64,000 nucleotides of DNA from Adineta steineri (taxonomy: Eukaryota > Rotifera > Eurotatoria > Adinetida > Adinetidae): positions 1 through 64,000 of the forward strand of contig CAJNOI010000035.1 of NCBI GenBank assembly GCA_905250115.1, in the 5' to 3' direction. Made by a program: the position numbers and the translations under genes. How positions within the stretch are numbered: the first letter of the stretch is position 1; every line of letters begins with the position of its first letter. Of this stretch, positions 1 through 10,498 are shown piece by piece. The notes under the pieces were generated by a model. It searched no databases and was not told the DNA's origin. It saw only the letters and a program-made list of their open reading frames with translations.

Positions 1-39
1 GATTGATATTTATCTAAATTAAGATTTTTTTATATTTAT

Positions 40-555
40 GTAATTATTTGTTACATAAAGCACCCGAAAGAGTTATAATGCAAATTCAATATATGACATT
101 GTTTAATATTTATTGCTTTTTCAACAATAATTTTCATATCATGATCATTTAATTTTGTTCGATATAAAAATATACAATTATCACATATTGATAGATGTTT
201 TTCTAATGAAATATTTGTGTATGGAATATAATTCATTGATGTTGTAAGAAGTATTTATTAAAGATACTGAATTATTTGATGTTCCAGAAAATTTTCTTTT
301 TTCTAAATTTTTTAATAAAATTGATGATTGAATTTGTTTTAATTGTATAATATGTATATCAGATGATGGGGAATATTGATCAATAATATGAAATTATGCG
401 GCAACAACTAATAAAACTTCATTTTCTTTTTTTTTATAAGTATGAATGTTATCGAAAATTTTTTCATTTAAACATTCAATAGTAAAAAGTGTTCAAAGAC
501 CTGTTTTACCACAAAATTCTTCTCATTCTAAAACATTTATTGTCATTGTATATGA
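40..555 (-). pseudogene. decayed ADP-ribosyltransferase (ART)-LRR gene fragment
   Basis: Read on the minus strand, about 300-555 gives the C-terminal strand pattern of the eukaryotic mono-ADP-ribosyltransferase domain common in bdelloids (a GKTGL motif, an ENEVLLVVAA core and a HIIQL end). About 51-236 then gives leucine-rich-repeat-like text (KLNDHDMKIIVEKA, HILNLHYNSF). The frame is broken by TGA at 523-525 and 493-495, both where the family usually has Trp, and by TAA at 394-396. No start or upstream catalytic part is visible. I read it as a dead gene fragment. The family call rests on remembered sequence patterns. Confidence 0.5.
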
Positions 556-707
556 TGAAAAACTCCACTAAATAATACTTTTCTTTTCCAAATATAAATA
601 ACTTCAATCAAGTTTAACATCTCGATAAACTGTTTATTGAATAGATGGTAAACATGATAATGCATATGAAAAAAGTTTTGAATAATATAAACATAGTTTC
701 AATAGTT

Positions 708-1125
708 CTTGAGGGTGTGGGTTGGTGTAGGGTTGAGTTCAGCGCAGAGATGTCCATCGCGGTTGAGAATCTGCCGCTGCCGCGCCGCGACTATAACAAA
801 AAGAAGTGTGCCACGCCGCTGCCGCACCGCGCTCCTATAAAAAATTGCCGCTACCACGACGCTGCCGCGATGGGGTTTTTAAAATCTTCCGATTCTCAAG
901 ACTGAGAGTGGTTTAAACGAGTGCTGTTGCTGCTAATCGATGAGATTCGTCTAGTTTTACATTGCGGAATACGTCAATGTCGAGATTATGTGTAAATTTC
1001 GTAATTTTTAAAATTGTTTCCTGAAAGAGCTGCCGCTGCCGCGACAGTATGATAAAAGTTGCTGCCTCGCCGCCATGGACATCTCTGGTTCAGTGATTAT
1101 GGGCACGAACACCCACACCCTCAAG
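708..1125. repeat. telomere-unit hairpin, split by a MITE
   Basis: The left end reads CTTGAGGGTGTGGGTTGG and the right end its inverse, ending CACCCACACCCTCAAG followed by ATGGT. Without the 745-1087 insertion and one copy of its duplicated target, the two halves form a hairpin of about 67-75 bp like the others in the window. The GGGTGTGGG core is one and a half TGTGGG units. Confidence 0.75.
745..1087. mobile_element. hAT-like MITE, copy 1
   Basis: Terminal inverted repeats are CAGAGATGTCCATCGCG on the left and CGCCATGGACATCTCTG on the right. It is flanked by an 8-bp near-perfect duplication (GTTCAGCG left, GTTCAGTG right), the target-site size of hAT transposons. It has no coding capacity for a transposase. 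Its interior is richer in G+C (CCGCTGCCGC motifs) than its surroundings. The open frame at 645-905 is only read-through of this element and its flank. Confidence 0.8.
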
Positions 1126-1460
1126 ATGGTTGTTTTCTTTTGTTTGAAACATTAATTTATCTAATGATAATACAAAACTCAAAATCTTTCACTCTACAAT
1201 AACAAACAAAATTATTACAAGTCGATAGTTTTTTTTATCTTTGCTTGATTATTATTTATAGTTTTGACATATAGCCATAGAATCACTAGGTTAAACAGTA
1301 TATTCAAAAATCGTTGTTTTAAAAGAAAAGAAATGGTTTTATTTATTTAAAAAACATGAAGTAGAATCAAAAAATAAATTGTTTTAAAATAATTCTCACA
1401 AAAAAAACTTTAATTAAGATAATTGTTTATTTTCAATGAACTTTTCACTAAATTTCAAAA
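1126..1460. other. AT-rich intergenic DNA
   Basis: This lies between the split hairpin and the stop codon of the first jelly-roll gene. It holds A/T runs only and probably includes that gene's 3' untranslated region. I see no gene or repeat in it. Confidence 0.6.
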
Positions 1461-4400
1461 TCAATCATAATTATCTTCTGCATAACTTGATTTCATAATA
1501 CTCATAATAATACTGGGTACCAATGGTTCATTATGAGGTTGAGTAGCAACTAAACCAATTTTACCGTGTGCAACATCAGTAGAATAAACCATTTGAAGTT
1601 TATCACCAACTTTAATTTCAATAGCCGATTGACAAATTAATACACCAGTATCTTTATTTATTGATTGAATAGTATTTGAATTAGGTATATCATTTCCATT
1701 TAATTTCATCCATAAATGAAAATCCCCAATACCATTATTATCTTCACTTGCAACTTGAACAGCAGCAATAACAAAATATGTTCCTGCTTCTCTAAATTTA
1801 ATAATTCCATTTTTATTTCTAATACGTTGTAAACCATCATCCATATCAATCTCAATTCCTCTGAATTTTTTACAACCCCATTGTGATTTTGAACTTGATA
1901 ATTGTGCATATGGAATTGCATCACCTTGATGACGTAATCGAAATGTTGATACTATAATACTTGGTACAGCTGGTTCATTCTTTGGTTGTGAAGCAATTAC
2001 ACCTAATTTTTTATTTGTTGATGAAAATGCAATTTGAACTTTATCATTTGATTTAAGTTTAATAATTGTTTGACTAATTAATACTGAAGTACTACCACTA
2101 CGAATAGTTTGAATTGTATTACTATTTGGCATATCTTTATCATTAAGTTTCATCCATAAATGAACTTCACCTGATGCATCACTATCAATTTCACTACCAA
2201 CTTGAGCACAAGCAATAATAAAATAAATACCTTCTTCATTATATTCAATATTTCCATTATGTTTTGTATTTTTTGTATTAATTTTATTATTTGCACTGAA
2301 ACTATCAAATATGATAACATCAGAATTTGAATTTGCCAATTGAGTTTTTGTACTAAATAATTCGGCATAAGGAATGGTATTAATACCATCACTAATTTGT
2401 ATAATTGTTGTTATAATACTTGGAACAATTGGTTCATATTCTGGTTCTGTTGCAATTAAACCTAAAGATGTACATTTATTTGTTGTTGAAACTGAATATA
2501 AAAGTGCAACTGTTTGATCCATTGAAACTTGAAAAACTGATGAATAAACAAGAACCGATGTAGTTCCACGATTAACTGTTTGGATACTGTTTGAATTTTG
2601 TTCATTTTTACCATCTTTCTCCGTCCAAATATGAACTTCTCCTTTACCATTTCGATTTGGACTACCAATTTGTGCAGCAAATATTGAAAAATAAATACCA
2701 GTTTTTTCAGTTTGTAATGATCCATTAGGAAATGTTGTGTATTCATTTAATCCATCAATACTATTATATCTTACTACTTTTCCTTTTGATCCACCTAACT
2801 GATTTTTGGAATTTGATCCTTGAAAATATGCAACATTATCAATAATTTTTCCGCTAGGTTTTTTTGGTTTCGATTCCCTATTTATTAATTAATATTAAAT
2901 TTTAATCAAACAGATATTAATGAAATCTTACGATTCAGTTGTTGTTGTTGATTTTCTTGTTGTTGTTGTTGTTTTTGTTTTATAAGCTGAAATATAATAA
3001 TAAAAAAATAATTTGATTATATAATGATTTTTATTGAGACTAAATCATGAGTAATAATCAGTTTGTATTACTTTGTGGTCGTCGTGTAGGTCGTGGACGT
3101 CGACGTGCAGGATATCGACGTCGAGGTGATCGTGATTTTTCATCATTTTCATATTCATTTGAAGAATCTTGATCATTTTTATTATTATTGTATTCCTCTT
3201 TATCATCTTCGGTTTTCTCTTCACTTTTCTCTTCTGAGCCAAACATTTCATTACTATCAACTGTAACTTCATCATATGTTGGTACTGATAATGATTCATA
3301 ATTAGTATGATAACCATCCATGAAACCACCTGTACGAGAATTTATTCTTGGAATATTTGAACCTTTTACTATCAAATAAGAAATAAATAATTAGAAATAT
3401 TTAAATCAAAAAAATAAAACAAACAAGATTCCGATCGAAAGTATGTTGACATATCCATATCTGATTTTAGTTGTATACCAGTATTTGATAAACTAACATG
3501 ACCTGATTTAATTAATTCTGCAATTGAAAAACGTTTTCCATGTTTATCAGTTAATGCTGGTAAAACATAAATGAAGGCTAAATAAATAAATAAATTTATT
3601 ATTTATAAGTAAATAAATGAATATAAATATTAACTTGAACTTCTTTTCGAATAAATAATTGTTTGTTTATTGTATCGATCAGCAAATACTGGCATCCGTG
3701 GCATTAAACTAATAAATGGACCTTTTAAAGCTAAAAAATACAATAAAGGAAATTTAATTTTTTATTAGAAAAAAAATGATTGTTTACGAAAATGTCGACG
3801 ATTATATCTGGCAACAGGAATAGTAAGTTTTTCAAATGATCGTCGATAAAACGAATGAGGTGATTGACGAAAATAAATATGCATTTGACCAACAATTTCA
3901 GGATAATCGGAATCCTATTTTATCAAATTAAAAAAAAACAAAATATCTCTTTTTGCCGAGAAAATAAAAATATTTACGTCGTCATTTGAATATGATCGTA
4001 ATTGAGGAATTCGTTCATTTTCATCTTAATTTATAAATATTATTATTATATTTAATCAAAAACAAGAATATCGATTTCAATAAGATTAATGAAAATATTT
4101 CAGATTTTCTAAAATTATTATAGAATGAATTGATAATTTACCTTGATTTTCGTTAAGAAGTGTTTCAGTTGTATTTGATGTATTATAATGAATATATCCA
4201 ATAATACCCACACTAATCATAGAAATCAATAATATAATAATACTTATAGTTCGAAATGGTTTTGAACGAAATGTTCGTTTTCGCGATGATCTATTAACAT
4301 AATATAAGAGAAAAAAAGAATTTTATTAAAATAAATCAATGATAATTATTTACTGTTGTGGTAATTGATGATCTTGTTCTAATTTTTCATATATTGGCTG

Positions 4401-4493
4401 GCGTTCTTGATCATCAATCTTAAAATCTGGCAATTCCAAATCATTTGTTTTGATGTCATCATCAGTTGCCGTAGGAGTATACTTAGTCTTCAT
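1461..4493 (-). CDS. type II membrane protein with three jelly-roll-like repeats (paralogue A)
   Basis: Nine exons join in one frame: 4493-4354, 4290-4142, 4024-3978, 3914-3788, 3730-3635, 3577-3425, 3368-3072, 2986-2932 and 2877-1461, giving 826 codons plus stop. There is no N-terminal signal. A polar tail of about 60 residues rich in Asp and Glu is followed by Arg/Lys and a hydrophobic span at about 61-82 (ISIIILLISMISVGIIGYI), so the C-terminus should face outward. An acidic, then Arg/Pro-rich, then Thr-rich stalk follows. The last exon (residues about 355-826) carries three repeats of about 150 residues with the motifs GxYFxIxAAQVGS, HLWMKLN and VPSII, matching the three downstream paralogues. 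These resemble C1q/TNF-like folds, but the fold is inference. Repeat 3 has WGC and LICQ cysteines shared by all four genes. Its ligand is unknown. Confidence 0.85.
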
Positions 4494-5156
4494 TTTCGAA
4501 ACTAAATCTTATATAAATATATATAAGACTTATTGGAAAATAGAAATATTTAATATAATTACTTAGGTGATTGTTAAAATGAAAAGAACACGACACTTAC
4601 GCGTACGACTCCTACGGGCAAAGTCATTTTTGCGGCACTCACATATAAAAATGTGAGTGTAAGTTATAAGTTCAAGTTTTGCAGCTCCTCCTTCCTCACT
4701 CCTCATAGGAAAAAAACCGAGTATTTTTAGTTTTTTATTAAAAACTTTATAAAAATCGAAAAACTCAATGTTCAGCTTTTTTCGCCTTGCTCATCCCTCA
4801 CAACCAGACTACCATTACAGGCGAGTACTCTTAATTAAAAATATCTGAGTTTACATGTTGATGGTTTTCGCCATCTTCTTTCCCTGCAAGTCTTCGAAAC
4901 CAGGGTTAAAGCTCAACAGCAGGTTATGTCGTCGCACAGGAGTTGGCGCGCAAATGTCATGCTACGATGAAAATTGATGAAAGTGTTCTAGTCTAACTAT
5001 AATTCTATTCTAGGAAGTCGGCTTTCTTCAATCTGTATATTTATTTTTACATATATGCAAGAAAATATTGAATTTTTTCACTGCATAATAGCAAGTGTAT
5101 AACGAGGTTAATATGGTATTTCATAATATAAAGTATTAGATATAGTTTGGTGATAA
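4494..5156. other. intergenic DNA upstream of paralogue A
   Basis: This holds the likely promoter of the gene starting at 4493. A small hairpin (CACTCACAT ... ATGTGAGTG) lies at about 4637-4661. A stretch somewhat richer in G+C at about 4590-4960 may be old repeat DNA. I recognise no gene. Confidence 0.5.
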
Positions 5157-5652
5157 GAGATGTGCGGGACCAGCTCCAACTTTGGTCCGAAACCCTGTCT
5201 CGGTAGCCGGAGCTGTAGCCAAGAAATAAAGCTTCACTGGAGCTGTGGCCGTGGCTAGAGCCAAGTAATTTGAAACTTTAGAAGGACCGGGACCACAAAT
5301 TTAAATTTAACAGGGTCCATAGTCTGAATCGAGACCTAGACTAAAATCTATGTGATATTATTTACTTTGTCATTTTTTAAAATAAGCTTTACGTATATAA
5401 TGAATCAATGTATGATTTTTATACTAATATCATGTAATACAAAAAAAGCACTTAGCACGAAAAACGACGATTAGAGATATGTGAAGCCAATTTCGGCTCG
5501 GATTCCGACCCCAGTAACCGGAGTTGCTGGGTCTGGGCCGAGGCCAAGAACATACTAGACTCCAGATTGCTACGATGGAGACTGATAAAAAATGAGCCAC
5601 TGGGGCTAGACCGGGGCCGGAACCAGAAAAACCTAGTCTCGCACATCTCTCT
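5157..5652. mobile_element. MITE-like inverted-repeat element
   Basis: The left end AGAGATGTGCGGGAC is matched by an inverted right end, GTCTCGCACATCTCT, about 495 bp away. The interior is richer in G+C than its surroundings (GGAGCTG and CCGGGGCCGG type motifs). No clear target-site duplication and no transposase frame were seen; the minus-strand frame at 5452-5646 is read-through of the repeat. Its ends resemble those of the hAT-like MITE at 745-1087 only in the first few bases. Confidence 0.55.
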
Positions 5653-5854
5653 TCGTGACTTTTGATATGTGCCGTAAGCCTAAATTGTGTCGATTTGGTG
5701 TATGTCTATATCAATCAAAGTAAAATTGCAAGTCTATTCTAGAGTATTCACGACTATAAATGACATATCGCGACGATGAGTTTATGTTGAATTTGATCTA
5801 AATTAATTATTTAACTTAACTTTTAGTTAAAAAGTCGAAATGTATTCTAACTCA

Positions 5855-6370
5855 TAAGTTCTTTATCTCATGTTAGAGCGTTAAGATGATTGAGTTATTT
5901 CTGTAGAATTGTGTAAGAACTTGATGCAAATTATAGAGCTTAACGATCTCTAACTACTGAAGAATGTATCCTTTTATAAATTAATCAAAGTTTTGGTTAA
6001 AATAAAAATTACAATCCACGAGTCTAAATATAAATAATGAAACTTACCCGTATAGAATAATTTCTAACAGAAATAATAAACAACAACCAGCACTTGTTTG
6101 CAGCAGAAAATACTCTTATCTTGCTTTTGAATAATATAACAAAAGAGAGTTCTTGATATTCTGTATGAAAGTGTTCACCTTTAAATAGGAACTCACGAAG
6201 GATTGTTTAATAGCTGCAATAGATAAGGAGAAGAAGACAATTTTAGAGTAAAACTGATGATTATGCTGGAAAGCACACAATTCATCATATGATATTACTT
6301 TCATCTGATATTATCATTTTGCAATGTCTTTTGTTTGTCATCATTGTTATTATCTTTTCAGTATGCATAT
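5855..6370. repeat. conserved upstream block, copy 1
   Basis: This is similar to 9560-10080 and 17345-17850. Shared landmarks, read on the plus strand, are AATGAAACTTAC, GGAATAATAT-like text, GAGTTCTTGAT, TCACCTTTAAATAGG (6175-6189), GGAGAAGAAGAC, TTTTAGAGTAAAACTGATGA and ATCATATGATATTA. On the minus strand it offers a TATA-like CCTATTTAAAGG and a splice-donor-like GTAAGTTT, in the direction of the jelly-roll gene 1.7 kb below. It is either a regulatory region or an untranslated first exon. Confidence 0.65.
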
Positions 6371-6480
6371 AGTCACTTATCTTCTTATTTCAAAGCAAAA
6401 GTTGATAAACAACATTTTTATGTGAAGTTATTGTGTTATATAAAAAATGATCTCTGACGACTGTTAATAAAACTTATGTA

Positions 6481-6703
6481 TATCAAGGGTAGCGGTGCCA
6501 TTCAGCGAAAGGCTTTTCAGCGAACATTTTTAGCGAAAGGCAATTCAGCAAAATAATTTTTCTTGGTAAGGGCATAGACGGGTGTGGGTGTGGGCAAAAG
6601 GTATTTCGCAATTGTGACTTTCGCGGATTTTTTTCACTAAAAAACCCGTTCGTTAATATGGTTTTCGGGTGTGGGTGTGGGTGTGGGTGTGGGTGTGGAT
6701 ACA
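6481..6703. repeat. telomere-like TGTGGG array and flanking repeat
   Basis: Five tandem GGGTGT units run from 6667 to about 6696. A shorter GGGTGTGGGTGTGGG tract lies at about 6580. Before them are short AGCGAAAGGC/TTCAGCGAA repeats (6495-6560). The minus-strand frame of His-Pro dipeptides here is only translation of the array. Confidence 0.75.
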
Positions 6704-7435
6704 TTGCTAATATATAATACCTTCACCCATACTCTTATTCACGAATATTGCCTATTTCCGACAGGAATGTTTATGGGTATTATTTTAATTAAAAAATACA
6801 AATATTTTACTGAAGTTCAGTGATCTAATTTCATGTTATTATTTATTAACCTTCTGAATCCTTGTTTTTTACTTATAATACCATCTCAATTAACTCAAAG
6901 TAACAGTTTTCACTGATAATTAAACAATTTTTTTATTTAGTTGTATTGATAATGTTTATACTATACTTGTATTACTATTTTCTTTAAATAGTCTTGATCC
7001 ATCCTAATATGGAGGTAATGATAATTGTTTCCTTTCGAATCAGTGCTACAATAAAAACTACATAAGTATATTTATGAAGATTCTCTTCGATAGAAAAGTA
7101 CAGTATATTGTACTATATCTGTGTCATAGTATTTATGAGAAAAATCTTGACGGCAGCAATTATTTTAATCGAAATACTGTTAACAAATGATCTTTTCAAA
7201 TATGAATTCAGGCTATATCTCTAAATGGATATATCTGGGCTTTGTTCAATTCATACAAACATACACGGGTGTCTTCCTATGAAAAAGCAAGTGATTTTAT
7301 TCTTTACAAAAATAGTATAATCAAAGGAGTAAATAATTTTAAAACTTTTGTTACAAAAAGAGACGTTAATAGAAAAATGAAGTTATGATAATTGTTTTCT
7401 TTCCAATGAACTTGTCACTAAATTTTGAATCATGT
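6704..7435. other. intergenic DNA downstream of paralogue B
   Basis: AT-rich DNA with no gene recognised. The last part probably carries the 3' untranslated region of the gene ending at 7436. A short ORF-like stretch has no family signature. Confidence 0.5.
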
Positions 7436-8902
7436 TTAACTGTGTTTCACATAGCTTGATTTGAAAACACTAACGATCATACTGGGCACAGCTGACTCCT
7501 TATGTGGTTTGGTGGCAACTAAGCCGACTGTACCTTTTGAAACATCTGTAGAAAATGCCATTTCGATTTTATCGCCAGCTTTGATTTTGATGGCAGTTTG
7601 ACAAACTAAAACGGAAGTATCTCTATTTACCGTTTGAATGGTGTTCGAATTTGCTATGTCCTTTCCATTTAGTTTCATCCACAAGTGTACATCACCGATA
7701 CCATCTTCCTTATCACTTCCTACTTGAGCAGCAGCCATCACAAAGTAAGTTCCCGACTCTTCGAATTCAAGAATACCATTATCATTTTTGATACATTCTA
7801 AACCGTCATTGTTATCAAGTTTAACTGTTTTTGGAGTTATACAGCCCCAATGTGTTTCCGAACTAGATAGTTGTGCATATGGAATTGGTTTTTCTTCGTT
7901 AAGCAATTGAAATGTTGAAAACAGTATACTAAGCACCCTTGGTTCCTTCTTTGGCGTCGAGACAATCACACCCAGTTCCTTATTTGTAGTTGAGAACATC
8001 ATTTGGATTTTATCATTAGCTTCAAGTTTAATCACTGTTTGACTGATTACGATTGCTGCACTACCATTGCGGATAGTTTGAATTGAGTTACTGTTTGATA
8101 TATCTTTTCCATTGCGTCGCATCCATAAATGAATATCACCCGATGCATGAGTGCCTTCAGCGCTTCCGACCTCGGTATTAGCTAACAAAAAATAAACACC
8201 TGCTTTACTATACTTGATGGCTCCAGATTCGTCATCGGTTATTGTATCTATTTTATTGGCTGCAATAACACCATCCAGTATAATTACCTCTGCACTCGAG
8301 CTATCCAAGTGAGTTTTCGAGCTGAATAGTACTGCATAAGGAATTGTGTTAGTACCATGACTGAGTTGGATAATCGTGAATATTACACTAGGAACTAAGG
8401 GTTCCTTTTCTGGTTGCGTAGCAATCAAGCCGAGACGGGTACATTCTTCATCTGCGTGGCCTGAGTAAACTACTTCGAATTTATAATTTGCAGAAGCCTG
8501 AAAAATTAATGAATACACAAAAACCGATGTACTTCCATGATCGACCGATTGTATACCATTTGAGTCAGGCACATTCACACCATCTTGTCGCATCCATATA
8601 TCAATTTGTCCTTTACCGTTTCTACGTGGACCACCAATTTGAGCGCCCAATACTAGGAGATAAACACCGTCCTTTTCAGTTACAAACGTGCCATTGTAGA
8701 AGGCAGTGAAATCATGCGATCCATCATTACTATTGTGTGTGATCACTTTCCCTTTTGATCCACTTATTTGACTCTTTGAACTAGATCCTTGAAAGTATGC
8801 GACGTTATCGATTATTTCGTCATTACCTTCAGTGATCAATAACTCGTTGCTCAGGACAAATATTACCAATATTACGCTTAATATTTGGTATTGTTTTTCC
8901 AT
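7436..8902 (-). CDS. secreted protein with three jelly-roll-like repeats (paralogue B)
   Basis: A single exon encodes 488 residues. A signal peptide lies at about 1-25 (hydrophobic ILSVILVIFVLSNELLI), followed by DNVAYFQGSSSKSQ and three repeats at about 30-180, 185-335 and 340-485. Each repeat carries a GVYFLL-type strand, a GxIDIWMR/GDVHLWM strand, a PDSNGIQ/ANSNTIQ loop and a VPSxI end. Repeat 3 has the WGC and LVCQTA cysteines. A NYNGTF-like glycosylation site is in repeat 1. The start is the first ATG after a TATA-like box at 78 bp, a spacing shared with paralogue D. The domain is C1q/TNF-like only by strand pattern and size. A secreted recognition or matrix protein is an inference. Confidence 0.9.
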   Translation of the reverse strand: MEKQYQILSVILVIFVLSNELLITEGNDEIIDNVAYFQGSSSKSQISGSKGKVITHNSNDGSHDFTAFYNGTFVTEKDGVYLLVLGAQIGGPRRNGKGQIDIWMRQDGVNVPDSNGIQSVDHGSTSVFVYSLIFQASANYKFEVVYSGHADEECTRLGLIATQPEKEPLVPSVIFTIIQLSHGTNTIPYAVLFSSKTHLDSSSAEVIILDGVIAANKIDTITDDESGAIKYSKAGVYFLLANTEVGSAEGTHASGDIHLWMRRNGKDISNSNSIQTIRNGSAAIVISQTVIKLEANDKIQMMFSTTNKELGVIVSTPKKEPRVLSILFSTFQLLNEEKPIPYAQLSSSETHWGCITPKTVKLDNNDGLECIKNDNGILEFEESGTYFVMAAAQVGSDKEDGIGDVHLWMKLNGKDIANSNTIQTVNRDTSVLVCQTAIKIKAGDKIEMAFSTDVSKGTVGLVATKPHKESAVPSMIVSVFKSSYVKHS

Positions 8903-8975
8903 GTTAATTTGACAGAAATTGATAATTTTCTTCGTTTTTCAAAAGCTTCGTTACTGAATAGTTACGTTAAGATGA

Positions 8976-8996
8976 AAAGTATATATTGCTTATCTG
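8976..8996 (-). promoter_or_regulatory. TATA-like promoter of paralogue B
   Basis: On the minus strand AGATAAGCAATATATACTT lies 78 bp before the ATG. Paralogue D has the same motif at the same distance (16461-16480) with one base changed, while nearby sequence has drifted. That supports a functional core promoter. Confidence 0.6.
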
Positions 8997-9015
8997 AAAG
9001 ATAAAATCAGCCATG

Positions 9016-9070
9016 TTGAGGGTGTGGGTGAAAATTGATGAGGTGAACATCGATATCCACACTTTTCTTA
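9016..9070. repeat. telomere-unit hairpin (degenerate)
   Basis: It begins TTGAGGGTGTGGGTG and ends with a partial inverse (ATCCACAC). It is about 55 bp. The right arm has lost most of its CCCTCAA. Confidence 0.5.
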
Positions 9071-9559
9071 GGGGGATTTATTCTCCCAAAAGAAATGGTT
9101 CGTAATTCTGATTATTATTGCTGAACTATCCTGAGTCACATTCTCAAATACTATCTTTAAAATAGTATCTTTAGATTGATTTAAAAAATCCTTTAGATAT
9201 CTTTCGGAACTAGACTCGTGAAAGATGTCGGTTATTATGTGTGAATAGATTTTGAAAGTTTTTCAGTAACATCATACTCCAATATTTAATATAGCCAACA
9301 TTTTTTGAAGATAGTTTGGTTAGATAGAGTGCAGATGCTTCTGGAATATCCTTCAACCATATAGTTTGATGAGTTACGTAACTTATTTCTATCTACACAA
9401 GTAGTTTGAGTTGTATTTCATCTAAGTTAATCATTGAACTAAAGTCAAAATCCAAAAGTTGAGTTTTATAGAAAGATTTTCTGTGAGTTTTTTAAATCAT
9501 AGTGCTTCTGAGCTTCTAGCACCTAAAGAAGGTCTTAGTAAATAATATTTTTTGAAAAG
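9071..9559. other. intergenic DNA upstream of paralogue B
   Basis: AT-rich DNA. I see no gene, no strong repeat and no RNA gene. Confidence 0.5.
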
Positions 9560-10080
9560 AATAAAATAAATACATTTCGTATCTCATATTCGAGCTTAAC
9601 GATGATCAAGCTCATTTCTACAAAATCTTGTGAGAATTCGATACAAATTCTACGGCGCAACGATTGATAATTAGTGAAAGATGCATCCTCTTAGATCAAT
9701 CAAAGTTTTCATACCATACGTTTTGATGAAAAAAAGAAGTTAGAACACACGAATCTCAATAAAAATGAAACTTACTGTATAAGATTATTTTAAAGAGAAA
9801 TAAAAAAAAGACAACGACTGTTGATTTGAAATAAAAAGTACGCTTATCTTACTTGGGAATAATATGATGAATATGAGTTCTTGATATTTTTATCAAGCAA
9901 AGCTCACCTTTAAATAGGTACTTGCAAAGGGTCGTTTAATAGCTGCAATAGGTAAGGAGAAGAAGACTATTTTAGAGTAAAACTGATGATTATGCAGAAA
10001 AATACACAAGTCATCATATGATATTATTTTCATGTGTTATCATCCTTTTCATCATATATTTCTTTATGTATATACGCAAC
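9560..10080. repeat. conserved upstream block, copy 2
   Basis: Second copy of the block at 5855-6370, closer in sequence to copy 3 (17345-17850). It contains TCACCTTTAAATAGG at about 9903-9917, about 1.0 kb before the ATG of paralogue B. Similarity to copy 3 resumes at about 10190-10390 (GCAATAGATAAGAATAAGAA and TCCAAAGTATTGTGCTTGAT), so the duplicated unit is at least 800 bp. Confidence 0.7.
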
Positions 10081-10389
10081 TCTTTTCTCACCTCGAGGGT
10101 AGCAGTAGGTATACAAGATTTCTTTATAAATTTTTATAATTGATGAAGTAATGGTTCGTCTCAGCTGGTAACCAAATTTGTATATATCGATTATTTTTTC
10201 ATTTTCAATTCAAATGGAGAAGGTAAAAACATAGAGCTGCGATATGCGAGTCGAGCATCAGAGTAAATAAGCAGATGCACAGTATCACACCAGTTGATGT
10301 TGAAGACGAATGTATATAAAGAGATTTTTGCAATAGATAAGAATAAGAAAACAAAAACAACTCCAAAGTATTGTGCTTGATGAAAGTAA

Positions 10390-10498
10390 GAGGTGTGGGT
10401 GGGTATGAGTATGGGTGAGTGTGGGTGTGGGTGTGGGTGGCTGGGTGGATACGAGAGTGTGTGGGTGCGTGTACACGTGAACAGTACACCCACACCTT
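10390..10498. repeat. telomere-like TGTGGG tract with inverted ends
   Basis: It starts AGGTGTGGGTGGG, contains three tandem GTGTGG units at about 10418-10438 and ends TACACCCACACCT, the inverse of its start. The overlapping minus-strand frames rich in Thr, His and Pro are translations of the repeat. Confidence 0.75.

Noticed and set aside
645-905. 86-residue plus-strand frame
   Set aside because: It crosses the hairpin and the MITE, shows no domain and is not preceded by coding sequence.
6483-6704. Minus-strand frame rich in His-Pro dipeptides
   Set aside because: It is the translation of the TGTGGG tandem array; it has no codon-level variation expected of a gene.
10191-10495. Three overlapping minus-strand frames with Thr/His/Pro repeats
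   Set aside because: All are read-through of the telomere-like tract at 10390-10498.
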